64,000 bases of DNA from Halalkalibacter hemicellulosilyticusJCM 9152 (GCF_000513115.1 NZ_BAUU01000006.1:95477-159476); one strand, 5' to 3'; shown: positions 1 through 10,815, counted from the stretch's first letter. Notes: generated by a model from the sequence alone, not told the origin. Numbers and translations: made by a program.

Positions 1-152
1 TGAATGGTTTCTGTAAATGTGACATTTTCAAGAATGTGATGCTTTTTTATGATGTGATCCAGTAGCATTCGTGCGTCTTTATGCTTTAACTGGTGCTGAT
101 CTAGAAACCACCTTAGGAAACTTCTTTTCTCTGAAGCAGATACCCAATTCAT
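1..152 (-). CDS. ypiB: YpiB-family (UPF0302) protein, N-terminal part only
   Basis: The gene runs off the left edge of the window, so only about 50 N-terminal codons are visible. The translation begins MNWVSASEKRSFLRWFLDQH and continues with a QLKHKDARMLLDHI segment. This matches from memory the start of the YpiB/UPF0302 family (W-V-x-x-x-EK-x-F-x-RWFL-x-x-x-QLK). A purine-rich site (GGGTGGGG) lies a few bases upstream of the ATG on the minus strand and supports this start. The family's function is not established. It is divergent from the acetyltransferase that follows. Confidence 0.7.
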   Translation of the reverse strand, partial: MNWVSASEKRSFLRWFLDQHQLKHKDARMLLDHIIKKHHILENVTFTETI

Positions 153-279
153 AGAACCCCACCCTATCGAAATCTTTAATACTATCATAACATGTTCTTG
201 AGCAAGATTAAAAAAAGACGCTAACATCTCTGTTCTTGATTGAATAAGGTAAATCAACAAGAGGAGAGGGGTATTTGTC

Positions 280-693
280 ATGGTTATACGTAGGGCAACT
301 GATTACGAGCGAATGCGTATTAAAGAATATGGTGAGACGGTTCAAAAGGAGGCGACCTTAGGCTATTTGCAAACGAGTACACCGATGAATGAATATGGAC
401 CTTGTGAATATTGGGTACTCGATCGTGACGGAGTTTGTGGATGGATCGTCATTGGGGAGACGCTGGCACCATTTAAAAATGTTGTGAGTGCTATGGTCTT
501 TGAGTTATATGTCTTACCGCGTTATCGGAAGAAAGGCTATGGAGAGATGTTAATGAGAGCGGCACTAGGTGAGTTTCGGCAAAGAGGATACCGAACAGCG
601 CATCTTAACGTGTTTGCGAACAATCGAGCTAAGGAACTCTACAAACGTTTAGGTTTTGACGAAATTTCAACGATTATGGAGACTGAATTATAA
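280..693 (+). CDS. GNAT-family N-acetyltransferase
   Basis: A 137-residue, single-domain GCN5-related acetyltransferase that should transfer acetyl from acetyl-CoA to an amine; the substrate is unknown. The acetyl-CoA pyrophosphate loop is visible as RKKGYG at residues 83-88, after the beta-4 strand FELYVLP. The C-terminal NNRAKELYKRLGF block is the usual GNAT motif B. The ATG follows a strong GAGGAGAGGGG site about 8 bases upstream. It stands alone, with about 180 bases of non-coding sequence before the next gene. Family assignment is firm, specificity unknown. Confidence 0.88.
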   Translation: MVIRRATDYERMRIKEYGETVQKEATLGYLQTSTPMNEYGPCEYWVLDRDGVCGWIVIGETLAPFKNVVSAMVFELYVLPRYRKKGYGEMLMRAALGEFRQRGYRTAHLNVFANNRAKELYKRLGFDEISTIMETEL

Positions 694-875
694 CGGATAA
701 TCCTGCATTAAAAGGTTTGCTCGTTATCATTTCTATACATAGTGCTTCTTATTTATAGGAATGATCGATGAGTAACCATACATATAAGGATATTTGTAAA
801 CGATATCATCCATTTGCTGTTAAGGTCTGTTAAGATGATCCTATAGCTAAATGATCCTGAAGGGTGGAAATGACA

Positions 876-1856
876 ATGAATGTAAATGTAGCAATTGTAG
901 GTACTGGTGGATTTAGTCGAATGCATGCGGAAATTTTAGCAGAAATGAATGACGTTTGTGTTAAGGCTTTTTGTGGGACGAGTATGAAAAAAGCAGCTTC
1001 TATTGCTCAGGAATTTAATGCTACACCTTATGAAAACATAGATCAGATGCTCGCTGAAGAGGAGATCGACGCTCTTTATATATGTGTGCCACCATTTGCT
1101 CATGGCGAAATTGAACAGAGGGCGATTGACCGCAAGATACCATTTTTCGTTGAAAAGCCGTTAGGAGTAAAAGGTGAAGAGCCTCAGCGAATTGAAGAGC
1201 AAGTCAAGCGATACAATCTGATTACATCGGTGGGCTACCACTTTCGTTATCAGGAGACCGTTATACATATGAAGGAATACTTACAAGCCAAAACCATAGG
1301 GATGGCGACAGGAAGATGGATCGGAAGTATGCCAGAGGTGGCTTGGTGGCGAGACCAAAAGCGTTCTGGCGGTCAATTTATCGAACAAACGACTCATATC
1401 GTAGATCTTTTAAGGTATGTTGCTGGAGAAGTGAAGGAAGTTTATGCGTCTTATGCAACACGAGCGATGGACAAAAAGTACGACGGTGTCTCCGTTGCCG
1501 ATGTTGGATCTGTCATATTAACACTTGAAAATGGTAGTGTTGCCACGATTATAAATACGTGTATCGTTCCAGGGAACTTGTCTGATGTCGCTCTATCGAT
1601 ATATACGAGTGAAGGGATTTTAGAGTGGACACCTGAACGTTTAAAGGAGTGTATAGGTGAACATGTTCACGAGCACGATAATACGTGCAATCCGTATAAA
1701 CGGGAAAGTGAAGCGTTTATTTATGCGGTTCAAACAGGGGATCGATCACGCATTCTATCAAGCTATGAAGATGCTTACAAGACCTTTAAAGTGACAGAAG
1801 CAGCTTTACATTCAGCAAATAGTGGGGCAACGGTAGCGTTAGAAGATGAGTGTTAA
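876..1856 (+). CDS. Gfo/Idh/MocA-family NAD(P)-dependent oxidoreductase
   Basis: About 326 residues. The N-terminal Rossmann fold carries GTGGFSRMH near residue 8, and the family's EKP motif (FFVEKPLG) lies near residue 95; the central GYHFRYQE and C-terminal alpha/beta part are also typical. These enzymes oxidise or reduce sugars, inositols or related polyols with NAD(P)H, but this substrate cannot be read from sequence. I chose the ATG at 876 because AGGGTGG at 861-867 is well spaced for it. GTG at 864 and ATG at 870 are in frame but lie in or too close to that site. It stands just upstream of the agmatine genes with no obvious functional link. Confidence 0.88.
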   Translation: MNVNVAIVGTGGFSRMHAEILAEMNDVCVKAFCGTSMKKAASIAQEFNATPYENIDQMLAEEEIDALYICVPPFAHGEIEQRAIDRKIPFFVEKPLGVKGEEPQRIEEQVKRYNLITSVGYHFRYQETVIHMKEYLQAKTIGMATGRWIGSMPEVAWWRDQKRSGGQFIEQTTHIVDLLRYVAGEVKEVYASYATRAMDKKYDGVSVADVGSVILTLENGSVATIINTCIVPGNLSDVALSIYTSEGILEWTPERLKECIGEHVHEHDNTCNPYKRESEAFIYAVQTGDRSRILSSYEDAYKTFKVTEAALHSANSGATVALEDEC

Positions 1857-1965
1857 AGAAGAAACCGATGAGAGTAAGATTGGCATGTATTCCTTATTGT
1901 ATCGTTTATTATTTTGAGGTAAGATGTTGCTTGCAAGTATTTTGACTGAGAAAGAGATGGATAAG

Positions 1966-3000
1966 ATGAGTAAACGATATTTCATGCCGCCAGAATGGGA
2001 GACACATGCGCGTACACTCATTTCATGGCCAGTTCGAGAATCAATGGTTTATCCGAGTGATTATAAGAAGGTTATGGATGGCTATAGAGAAATCATTGAT
2101 GCGATTGCAGAATTTGAGCCGGTTACTGTGTTAGCTCACCCTTTAGAGCTTGAGAAAGTCCGTGAACATTTCCATAATGATCAAATTGATATCATTGCAT
2201 TGGAGCATGATGACGCGTGGCTTCGAGACAATGGGCCGACGTTTGTAAGGGATGAGCATAATCAAATATTTGGTATGAATTGGAAATTTAATGCTTGGGG
2301 GGAGAAATATACCCCATATGATTTAGATAATGAGGTTGCTGGGCATATTTTGACTCACTTTGGTATAGATCAGCTTGATGTTCCTCTTGTCATGGAAGGT
2401 GGATCGATCCACGTTGACGGTGAAGGGACATTGATTACAACAGAAGAGTGCCTGTTAAATCGAAATCGTAATCCACATCTTACGAAAGCGGAAATTGAAG
2501 GCACGTTAAAGCGCGTGCTAGGAATTGAAAAGATTATTTGGTTAAAGCGTGGCCTAAGTGGTGATGAAACAGATGGTCATGTTGATAACATTGCTTGCTT
2601 TGCTGCACCTGGGAAGGTAATGATGCAAGTATGTAACGACCTTCAAGATGAAAATTACGACATTACACAGGAGAATATGGCGATTTTAAAAGACGAACAT
2701 GATGCACAGGGGCGAAAACTTGAGGTGATTGAGATTGAACAACCACCTGCAGCTTATGTTAATGGCCAACGTCTAACATTAAGTTATATTAATTTTTACT
2801 TTGTTAACAATGGAATTATTTTACCCGTGTTTGGAGGAGAAGCGACAGATACTGATCGTCAAGCGCAGGTGATACTGCAAAAGACATTTCCGACAAGAAG
2901 TGTGCGAACCGTGGATGGGCGTGCCATTATAAAGGAAGGTGGAAATGTCCATTGTACAACCCAACAAATGATAAATGGACTGAAAAAGTTTGGCTTTTAA
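1966..3000 (+). CDS. aguA: Agmatine deiminase
   Basis: This enzyme hydrolyses agmatine to N-carbamoylputrescine and ammonia, the first step of the arginine-decarboxylase route to putrescine. The N-terminus (MPPEWETHARTLISWP) and the DDAWLRDNGPTFV block are typical of the family. GLSGDETDGHVDN carries active-site Asp/His, and the nucleophilic Cys is in GGNVHCTTQQ, 15 residues from the C-terminus. The start is uncertain: ATG 1966 gives the family-like MSKRYFMPPEW, while ATG 1957 and ATG 1924 (with GAGG at 1916-1919) are in frame. The next gene encodes the following pathway step, 36 bases downstream, so the two are almost certainly co-transcribed. Confidence 0.93.
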   Translation: MSKRYFMPPEWETHARTLISWPVRESMVYPSDYKKVMDGYREIIDAIAEFEPVTVLAHPLELEKVREHFHNDQIDIIALEHDDAWLRDNGPTFVRDEHNQIFGMNWKFNAWGEKYTPYDLDNEVAGHILTHFGIDQLDVPLVMEGGSIHVDGEGTLITTEECLLNRNRNPHLTKAEIEGTLKRVLGIEKIIWLKRGLSGDETDGHVDNIACFAAPGKVMMQVCNDLQDENYDITQENMAILKDEHDAQGRKLEVIEIEQPPAAYVNGQRLTLSYINFYFVNNGIILPVFGGEATDTDRQAQVILQKTFPTRSVRTVDGRAIIKEGGNVHCTTQQMINGLKKFGF

Positions 3001-3036
3001 CTTTTTTAGTGACCTTGATAAAGGGGTGAAGCTAAG

Positions 3037-3912
3037 GTGAGAAAAGTGATTGTAGCAGCAACGCAGATGAGTTGCACACAGCATATTCAAGAAAACATTA
3101 CAAAAGCGGAACGTCTAGTCAGGGAAGCTGCTAGCCAAGGTGCACAAATCATTCTTCTTCAGGAATTATTTGAAACACCGTACTTCTGCCAAAAGGAAAA
3201 GGTCGACTATTACCAACTAGCTACGACGGTTGAACAAAATTTGGCGATTCGCCATTTTCAAAAGGTGGCAAAGGAACTAAAGCTTGTTTTGCCGATAAGC
3301 TTCTTCGAACGAAAGAACAATGCTCGCTACAATTCATTAGCTGTTATTGATGCTAATGGGAGTTTATTAGGTATTTATCGAAAAAGCCATATCCCTGATG
3401 GTCCCGGTTATGAAGAGAAATTTTATTTTAACCCAGGTGATACAGGGTTTAAAGTATGGGAAACGGCTTATGGGAAAATAGGTGTAGGAATTTGCTGGGA
3501 TCAATGGTTCCCAGAGGCGGCTAGAAGTATGGTGCTAATGGGTGCAGAATTATTATTTTACCCAACGGCTATCGGATCAGAACCGTATGATTCGTCGATT
3601 GATTCAAAGGATCATTGGCAAATGTGTATGCGTGGACATGCTGCATGTAACCTTGTCCCTGTCATTGCATCCAATCGTATCGGAGTGGAGCAAGAAGAGG
3701 ATTCTTCCATTACCTTTTACGGGTCGTCCTTTATCGTTGGTCCACAAGGGGAAAAGCTAAAAGAGGCGAATCGAACTGATGAGTCAATATTAGTAGAAGA
3801 GTTTGATTTGGATCAGCTTGACTTATTACGAGCAGAATGGGGACTGTTTCGTGATAGACGACCAGAATTGTATAAAGTACTAACAAGCTCTGATGGTGAA
3901 TTAAATAAGTAA
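3037..3912 (+). CDS. aguB: N-carbamoylputrescine amidase
   Basis: A 291-residue carbon-nitrogen hydrolase that converts N-carbamoylputrescine to putrescine, CO2 and ammonia. The nitrilase-fold catalytic triad is complete: Glu43 in LLQELFETPYFC, Lys116 in YRKSHIPDGPGYEEKFYF and Cys153 in GVGICWDQWFPEAAR. The HIPDGPGYEEKFYFNPGDTGF stretch and the partner gene aguA just upstream make the substrate assignment strong. Translation starts at GTG 3037, eight bases after AAGGGGTG. A terminator follows, so aguA-aguB looks like a two-gene operon. Confidence 0.93.
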   Translation: MRKVIVAATQMSCTQHIQENITKAERLVREAASQGAQIILLQELFETPYFCQKEKVDYYQLATTVEQNLAIRHFQKVAKELKLVLPISFFERKNNARYNSLAVIDANGSLLGIYRKSHIPDGPGYEEKFYFNPGDTGFKVWETAYGKIGVGICWDQWFPEAARSMVLMGAELLFYPTAIGSEPYDSSIDSKDHWQMCMRGHAACNLVPVIASNRIGVEQEEDSSITFYGSSFIVGPQGEKLKEANRTDESILVEEFDLDQLDLLRAEWGLFRDRRPELYKVLTSSDGELNK

Positions 3913-3919
3913 CGTATTT

Positions 3920-3980
3920 GACCTGTTAATGAAGACCTGAATGATCAAAGGGTGCTTTGTTAATAGGTCTTTATTATTTT
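3920..3980 (+). terminator. Rho-independent terminator of the aguAB operon
   Basis: GACCTGTTAAT at 3920-3930 pairs imperfectly with GTTAATAGGTC at 3959-3969, and a long T-rich run follows (TTTATTATTTTTTTT). It lies directly after the aguB stop codon. Confidence 0.7.
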
Positions 3981-4078
3981 TTTTGAACCTATACAACAAT
4001 ATTAACTAGTTAGATTGAATATTAACTAGTTATTAGGTACTATTAATCTAGATGGATATAGGGAATGGAGGTACAACT

Positions 4079-6728
4079 ATGAATATAAAGCAATTCCTTC
4101 CCCATTCGTTAGGGCATTATGTAAATTTTTCACTGTTGTTTATTATTACTTTTATATTGAAATTGTACAACCTCCCCTTTATGTTAGGTGTTACGATTAG
4201 TTTAGCGAGTGTAGGGTTGTTTTTAATTTTAAGATTATATGGTGTACAAAAAGCGATTATTTCCGCGGTAATAATCCATTTTCTATTCGTTTTATTTTTT
4301 CAAACGTCAGTATTCGATATTGTTTTTATTTTGGAGATTATTTGTGTAAGTGTTCTAGCGACATTTATGAAGCGGGGTAACCTTGTTTTTTGGGACTTAT
4401 TATTTTGGGTTTTTGTCGGCGGGCCGCTTTCCGTTCTTATCTATCATTTGATGTATGTTCAACATATTGAAAATGTATTTTATTTTCAGTCGATGATCAA
4501 TGTGACGAACGGATTATTAAATGCATTGCTAGCCGACATTCTATTAGCCTATATTCCGTTTCATAAATGGATGACAAGTCGCCGTGATCAGCGAAGAGGA
4601 GAAATGTATATTCATCAGATACTTTTTCATTTTTCTATTACGATGATTATTGTTCCCTTTTTACTTATTGTCGGTATTACGAACTTACATTCCCATCAAT
4701 TGGAGAAGGGGCAAGCGCGACAAATTGCGGTAAATACCGTTAATAGCTTTGAACTGGAGCTTTTAAATTGGCGTCAAGATGATTTAAGGCGATTACAATT
4801 ACATGGGGCAGTACAAAGAGGTTACATAGAAGATATCATTCAAAAGTATGCAGGTGATGAATGGTATAACGTTGTTGTTCTTGATAATGATAGTGATGTG
4901 ATTATTGCGAGCGGTCTATCAAGTGGAGATATACATTCTGCGAAAGAATATGAAGAGATGTATGAAAAAAGGGAAATTTCGCCTTACTTTTATCGGTATA
5001 TTCCGTATGAATCAGAAAATGAATTAATGAGATGGGGAGAAGGTTATTATCTTTATTGGCGTGATTTAAACGTTAGCAATTTGTCGGCTGTTGTCGTATT
5101 CCCTTTATCTTATTTCCAACAAAGAATGTTTGATACATATATCGACCAATTTCAAACGTTTATTGTGTTTGTCGTTCTTGCTATGGGGATTGCTTATTTG
5201 TTAAACCGCTTGTTAATTCGCCGTTTAAACAATTTAGCGGCAACGACGACGGGACTTCCGCGAAAATTACAGCAAAAGAGCGTGATACATTGGCCGAATA
5301 CAAGGGTATATGAACTTCATTCACTTGTTCGGAATTTCAAACATATGTCGACGAAGCTTGTATCGATGTTTAATGAAAAGGAGGACATGAATGAGCAATT
5401 AAAGGAACAGGCATCACAGCTGAGAGAGTCGGAGAAGTCATTACATCAATATGCCTATTATGATATGCTAACAGGTTTACCTAATCGCTTGCACTTTCAG
5501 CAGTATTTACAGGAATTGATAAAAACGTATGGTGAAGATCGGTTTGCGGTTATATTTGTCGATTTAAATCAATTCAAACAAATTAATGATACGTTAGGTC
5601 ATGTAGCTGGGGATGAGCTATTGAAAAAAGTGGCTCAACGTCTTGAGGAAACGGTGTCTGATAATGTGAAAGTGTTTCGGTTAGGCGGTGATGAATTTAC
5701 AGTTGTTGTTCATCCCGTCTCAGATGAAGATTTAAGGCAATTAGCGAAAAAGCTAGAGGATCTCTTTATTGATCCGATCGATGTGATGGATATGACCCTC
5801 TATGTTAGTGCGAGTATGGGGGTGAGTATGTACTGATAACGGAAAAGATGTTGATACGCTTGTTAAGTTTGCAGATATGGCTATGTATAGCTCTAAGGAC
5901 CAAGGAGGCACGGCAATGCGCTTCTTTGATGAGAGTATGCAGTCACAATTTGAAGAGAAAATGCTGATCGAAAATGGGTTAAGAGATGCGTTGCGGCATG
6001 ATCAGTTAGAATTGTATTATCAGCCGAAAGTAGCAGCTGACAATGGTTGTATAACAAGTTTAGAAGTACTGATGAGATGGAAGCATCCTGTTTTAGGAAC
6101 AGTCCCTCCAAATAAGTTTATTAGAGTGGCTGAAGAAGTAGGTATTATTTATGAAATTGACCGTTGGGGATTATTTAAAGCATGCGAAAGAGCGAAGGAG
6201 ATCGAACGAGAATTAAATAATCCAATCGCTGTTTCCGTTAATATTTCAGCTAAACATTTCCATCAGGAGCATATTCTAGACATTTTAAAACAAGCATTAG
6301 CAGAATCCAAGCTGGATCCTTCGCGTTTGAAAATTGAAATAACAGAGAGTGTTTTTAATAAGGATCTTAAAGGAATTATTTCAGTAATGGATCAAATTCA
6401 ACAATTAGGTGTGAGTGTTTCTATTGATGATTTTGGAATTGGATATTCCTCCTTGAATCAACTGTTACATTTACCAATTAATGAAGTGAAGTTAGATCGA
6501 CAGTTTATTACAAACATTCACCATGATAGCAAAAAGGCTTCCGTTGTCAAAATGATTGTTGATCTGGCTAAGACACTACAATTAAATGTTGTAGCAGAAG
6601 GGATTGAAACAAAAGAGGAAAGTCAGATTCTAAACGAATTAGGCTGTCATGAACTTCAAGGCTATTACTACTGTAAACCGTTGCCCGAGCAAGAGATCAT
6701 TAATTTCTTAAAAGGAAAGCAAGTGTAA
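4079..6728 (+). CDS. Membrane GGDEF-EAL cyclic-di-GMP protein, frame interrupted near 5831
   Basis: The start is ATG 4079 after GGAGGT. About six N-terminal membrane segments (residues ~10-165) come first, then another near 190-210, an extracytoplasmic sensor of about 160 residues, a further membrane segment near 365-385, and cytoplasmic GGDEF and EAL domains. LGGDEFT (near codon 545) keeps the diguanylate cyclase signature. The EAL domain keeps the catalytic Glu in EVLMRW, plus the NISAKHF, ITES, DDFGIGYSS and AEGIET blocks. The first frame stops at 5834 just after ASMGVSMY. The expected continuation (TDNGKDVDTLVKFADMAMYSSK) resumes at 5832 in another frame, so either one base was added or two were lost. 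With the indel corrected the protein would be about 880 residues. It precedes an orphan solute-binding lipoprotein. Confidence 0.85.
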
Positions 6729-6798
6729 TCATATGAGTGATTTAGATATGAAACGATTTAGGGATTCAGTGGTGAGTTCGTTACACAAAACTAAACCC

Positions 6799-6857
6799 CG
6801 TTGTAACGGCTCCACACAACGTTAATAAGAAAAGCCACTATCGCGTTTTTCTTAATG
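6799..6857 (+). repeat. Intergenic repeat family C, copy 1
   Basis: The sequence CGTTGTAACGGCT ... CACAACG followed by TAAGAAAAGCCACTATCGCG and TTTTTCTTAATG occurs here and, nearly unchanged, at 48385-48443. Partial copies lie at 27768-27806 and 39250-39278. Both halves can fold (CGTTGT with ACAACG; TTAAGAAAA with TTTTTCTTAA). Here it lies between the EAL domain gene and the next lipoprotein gene and could act as a terminator. Confidence 0.7.
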
Positions 6858-6885
6858 GACTTTGTATTAAATGAGAGGGATTATA

Positions 6886-8202
6886 ATGAGGAAATGGATG
6901 GTTGCGCTTATAGTGTTATTCCTGTGTAGCGGTTGTGTAGGCGAACTTCAGGTTGATGATGAAATAGGGCAAGAATTAGATCATGAGAGATCTCAGTCGT
7001 GGATGGAGGAGGATGTTCAATTAACATTATGGTCATTTTATGATAGCGGTTGGGAGTATTCGATTGCTGATTTTACGAAAAGGTATTCGAATGTTTCAAT
7101 TGAAGTGGAATCATTCCCTTATGATAGTTATGCAGATACCTACTTACAGGCCCTATTGTATGGAAATGTTCCTGATATTATGGTTTTTGAGAGTACTCAT
7201 TTTTCTAAGTTTATCGACCTAGAAGGATTAGAAAATCTAGCTGAGCCTCCCTATACCTTAACGGAATATGAGCAAGATATAGATGAGTCTTTTAGGGCTA
7301 TTGGACAATCTTTTAATGAACAGAAGATATATGGCTTAACGATATCGGCATCGCCAATTGTCACTTTCTATCGGCCGGATATACTAGAGTCCTTTGGATA
7401 TCCAACTGAACCTGAGGCGTTAGCAGAGTATATGGCTGATCCAGAACAATGGCTGGAAATGGCGAGGACGCTTAAGCAGGATGGACGGTGGATGATGCAA
7501 TGGGTAACAGAAATCGTTGACTTGACAGCGAAAGATATCGGTTTGTTTGATCAAGAGATGAATTTCATTAGAATGGATCAAGATATTAAAGAGGTTATTG
7601 AATTAGCGAAAGTGATTCAACAAGAAGGGTTAAGTCCAGGGTATAATTTGTATGAATCAAATGGACAGGATGCTTTACGAGACGATCGATTTGCGATGTT
7701 CTATCAAGGAAGCTGGGGTGAATATCAAATAGGAGATATTGCTCCTGAGCAAGAAGGGAAATGGAAAGCAACGAGACTTCCCCTTGATGTATATGCATTA
7801 GACAGTAGTACGATTTTAGCGATTCCGTCCGCAAGTGAGAATAAGCAAGCGGCGTGGGCTTTTATGGAATATGTTGCCTTCGAGCATTCTATGCATGGGA
7901 CATACGGTGTCGTTCCAAGTTATATTCCAGCTCAAGAGGTTCCTGAAACGTTAGAGCAGCAAAGTGAGATTCTTGGTGGACAACAGGTTCAGCGTCTCTA
8001 TCTTGATATTATGGAAAACATTGAGATGCCACGTTTAACACCTATTGACGAACAAGCAGAGCGAATATGGCATGATTATTTAGGGCAAGGTGTAGCATGG
8101 GATATTGATTCTGAAGAAATTATGGAAGAAATACGAATGAGAGTAGAAGATGAGTTAAGTAGAGAAATTAGTATTTTAAGAAGACATGCGAATCTGGATT
8201 AA
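6886..8202 (+). CDS. Extracellular solute-binding lipoprotein, family 1 (sugar type), no linked permeases
   Basis: About 438 residues. The N-terminus MRKWMVALIVLFLCSGC is a lipoprotein signal peptide with the lipidated Cys at residue 17. The body has the features of a sugar-binding ABC receptor: LTLWSFYDSGWEYSIADF, a PDIMVFESTHF segment, and the FAMFYQGSWGEYQIGDI and AWAFMEYVAF blocks. No permease or ATPase genes are next to it, which is unusual. Its upstream neighbour is a membrane GGDEF-EAL protein with an extracytoplasmic sensor, so it may present a ligand to that sensor rather than feed a transporter; this is inference. ATG 6886 is preferred (GAGAGGGA upstream) over the in-frame ATG at 6871. 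Confidence 0.85.
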   Translation: MRKWMVALIVLFLCSGCVGELQVDDEIGQELDHERSQSWMEEDVQLTLWSFYDSGWEYSIADFTKRYSNVSIEVESFPYDSYADTYLQALLYGNVPDIMVFESTHFSKFIDLEGLENLAEPPYTLTEYEQDIDESFRAIGQSFNEQKIYGLTISASPIVTFYRPDILESFGYPTEPEALAEYMADPEQWLEMARTLKQDGRWMMQWVTEIVDLTAKDIGLFDQEMNFIRMDQDIKEVIELAKVIQQEGLSPGYNLYESNGQDALRDDRFAMFYQGSWGEYQIGDIAPEQEGKWKATRLPLDVYALDSSTILAIPSASENKQAAWAFMEYVAFEHSMHGTYGVVPSYIPAQEVPETLEQQSEILGGQQVQRLYLDIMENIEMPRLTPIDEQAERIWHDYLGQGVAWDIDSEEIMEEIRMRVEDELSREISILRRHANLD

Positions 8203-8234
8203 TCATCATACAATAAGAAAGAAGGGGAGTTGTG

Positions 8235-8576
8235 TTGAGTGATTCAATAGATGTGTTAGGCGTAATGGTTGATCAAAAGACAAGGTGTGTGCATTATCAT
8301 ACCGAGAAGGATGTTATTGCGATTAAACATCGATGCTGTCAAACGTATTATGCGTGTATCAAATGTCATCTTGAATTAGCGAATCATGAACCGGCTATCT
8401 GGAAAAAAGAACAATTCAATGAGAAGGCTGTGCTATGTGGAGTGTGTCAAACAGAATTGTCGATCAACGAGTACATGGCATCAAAGTTCCAATGCCCCTA
8501 TTGTAAACATGAATTCAATGAACGATGTTCTTTGCATTATGGCGAATATTTTGAGGTCGATAGTAGGAACGGTTAA
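8235..8576 (+). CDS. CHY-type zinc-finger protein
   Basis: About 113 residues with many Cys/His pairs: CVHYH, HRCCQTYYACIKCH, CGVCQ, CPYCKHEFNERCSLH. The spacing matches CHY zinc-finger proteins, small bacterial relatives of the RCHY1 zinc-binding region; function in bacteria is unknown. The frame opens at GTG 8232. The TTG at 8235 is better spaced from AGGGGAG (8223-8229), so I take that. It is about 30 bases downstream of the lipoprotein gene and may be co-transcribed with it. Confidence 0.8.
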   Translation: MSDSIDVLGVMVDQKTRCVHYHTEKDVIAIKHRCCQTYYACIKCHLELANHEPAIWKKEQFNEKAVLCGVCQTELSINEYMASKFQCPYCKHEFNERCSLHYGEYFEVDSRNG

Positions 8577-8626
8577 TATGGTAAGATTGGTATAGAATCA
8601 CATAAATAATAGTTGGAGTTGTTTAC

Positions 8627-10791
8627 ATGAGTAAAATGGTCGTTTTAGCGGAAAAGCCTTCTGTGGCACGAGATATAGCAAGTGTGCTGAAATGTCATAA
8701 GAAAGGGAATGGATACATAGAAGGGGACCGTTATATTGTGACGTGGGCGCTCGGTCATTTAGTCACATTAGCTGAGCCAGAGAAATATGGAGAACAATAT
8801 AAGACATGGAAGCTTGAGACATTGCCGATGCTGCCAAAGCTGAAGCTTGAAATCATTAAGCAAACGAGCAAACAATATCGTGCTGTGCAAGCTCAGTTGA
8901 ATCGTCAAGATGTGAATCAGATTATTATCGCGACCGATGCTGGACGTGAAGGTGAGCTTGTGGCTCGTTGGATTTTAGAGAAGGCACGTGTGAAAAAGCC
9001 GATTAAACGTTTATGGATTTCATCTGTGACCGATCGAGCGATTAAAGAAGGGTTCCAACGATTAAAGGATGGCCGTGAGTATGAAGGTTTATACGATTCG
9101 GCTGTCGCTAGAGCGGAAGCTGATTGGTATGTTGGGATAAACGGAACACGAGCGTTAACAACGAAATATCGTGCACAATTATCATGTGGTCGTGTTCAAA
9201 CGCCAACATTAGCGATGGTCGCTAAACGAGAGCGTGATATTCAAAGCTTTAAACCGACGACGTACGAAGAGTTATTTATTGAGGTTCGTAACGGATTTTC
9301 ATTACAGTGGCAGCATGCACAATCAAATGAAAAACGAATGTTTGACAGAGAGAAGTCTCAGCTTATTAAGCAGAAGGTTGAGAAGAACTCATTAGTGATC
9401 ACGAATGTTGATGTGAAAAAGAAGAAGACCTATGCTCCTGCTCTCTATGATTTAACTGAGCTACAGAGAGAGGCTAATCAGCGTTACGGCTACTCTGCAA
9501 AAGAAACACTTTCGAGCCTACAACGTTTATATGAGCAGCATAAGGTCATTACGTACCCGCGTACTGATTCACGCTTTTTGTCGTCAGATCTTGTCGATAC
9601 ACTCGTAGAACGTATTAAAGCTTGTGATATTCAGCCATTTCGTAAAGCGGTCGTACAAGTGAAACAGCAGAAGCTTTCATCCCGCTTAGCGTGCTTCAAT
9701 GATAAGAAGGTGAGCGACCACCATGCGATTATTCCAACTGAGCAGCTGTCTCAGCTTCGTTACCAGATAAAGAAGCGAAACTGTATCGTTTAATTGTTAG
9801 ACGCTTTTTAGCTAATTTATTACCTGCCTATGAATATGAACAAACGACAATCTTAGCCGAAGCGGCTAAAGAACGTTTTACGGCTAAAGGACAACGCCCA
9901 TTAACAATAGGATGGAAGGTCGTTAATGATCAGGAAGACCAAGAGCAAAAGACAATACTGCCGCAGGTGACAAAAGGTGACACGCTAGCTATTAAAAAGG
10001 TTTCTCTAGAAAAAGGGCAAACCAAACCACCTGCAAGGCTTTCGGAAGCGACGTTATTAAGTGCGATGGAAAAGCCAGCAGCCTTTTTAGAAGAAGAAAG
10101 TGCCGACCTTGTTAAGACGTTAGGTGAAACAGGTGGAATAGGGACAGTAGCTACGCGCGCCGATATTATTGAAAAGCTGTTAAATACACAATTAATGGAA
10201 AAACGCGGAAAGGAATTAGTTATAACGAAAAAAGGGAAGCAGCTACTTGAGCTTGTTCCAAGTGAGCTACAATCACCGGCATTGACGGCACAGTGGGAGC
10301 AAAAGCTTGACCAAATTGCGAAAGGAAAGCTAAATAAAACAGCCTTTATTGCAGAAATGAAGCAATATGCGACAACGATTGTGTCAGAAATTAAACAGAG
10401 CAAACAAAGCTTTAAGCATGATAACGTCACAGGAACCCCTTGTCCACAATGTGGAAAACTATTACTTGAGTTGGAAAACAAGCACGGGAAACGACGTGTA
10501 TGTCAGGATCCGGCCTGTGGATATAAGAAAAACATTTCCAAAACGACTAATGCCCGTTGCCCTAACTGTAAAAAGAAGATGGAGCTATGGGGTGAGGGAG
10601 AAGGTCAAATGTTTGCTTGCGTTTGTGGTCATCGAGAAAAAATGTCGACCTTCCAAGAAAAACGGAAAAACAATCAACATAAAAAAGTGTCAAAGCGAGA
10701 AGTGAATCAATATATGAAAAAGCAAAAGGAAAGTGATTTTACGAATTCAGCTTTAGCAGATGCGCTTTCGAAGCTGAAGCTAGATAAATAA
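8627..10791 (+). CDS. topB: DNA topoisomerase III (type IA), frame interrupted near 9758
   Basis: A type IA topoisomerase that relaxes and decatenates DNA through a transient 5'-phosphotyrosine. The Toprim domain starts at VLAEKPSVARDIA and includes ATDAGREGELVARWIL. The active-site Tyr is in VITYPRTDSRFLSS, near residue 310. Two C-terminal zinc-ribbon-like units follow (CPQCGK...CQDPACG and CPNCKKKMELW...CVCG). The frame breaks after EQLSQL: the family-like continuation (LPDKEAKLYRLIVRRFLANLLPAYEYEQT) resumes at 9760 in another frame, so one base seems missing near 9758. With that base restored the protein is about 720 residues, the normal size. Confidence 0.93.
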
Positions 10792-10815
10792 GAGTATTGA
10801 AAAAAGAAGTGTTTA

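Noticed and set aside
5820..5880. Programmed frameshifting or two separate genes for the GGDEF and EAL parts
   Set aside because: No slippery heptamer is seen at the break, the second frame has no ribosome site, and the break falls within the last conserved part of the GGDEF domain, so a simple indel explains it.
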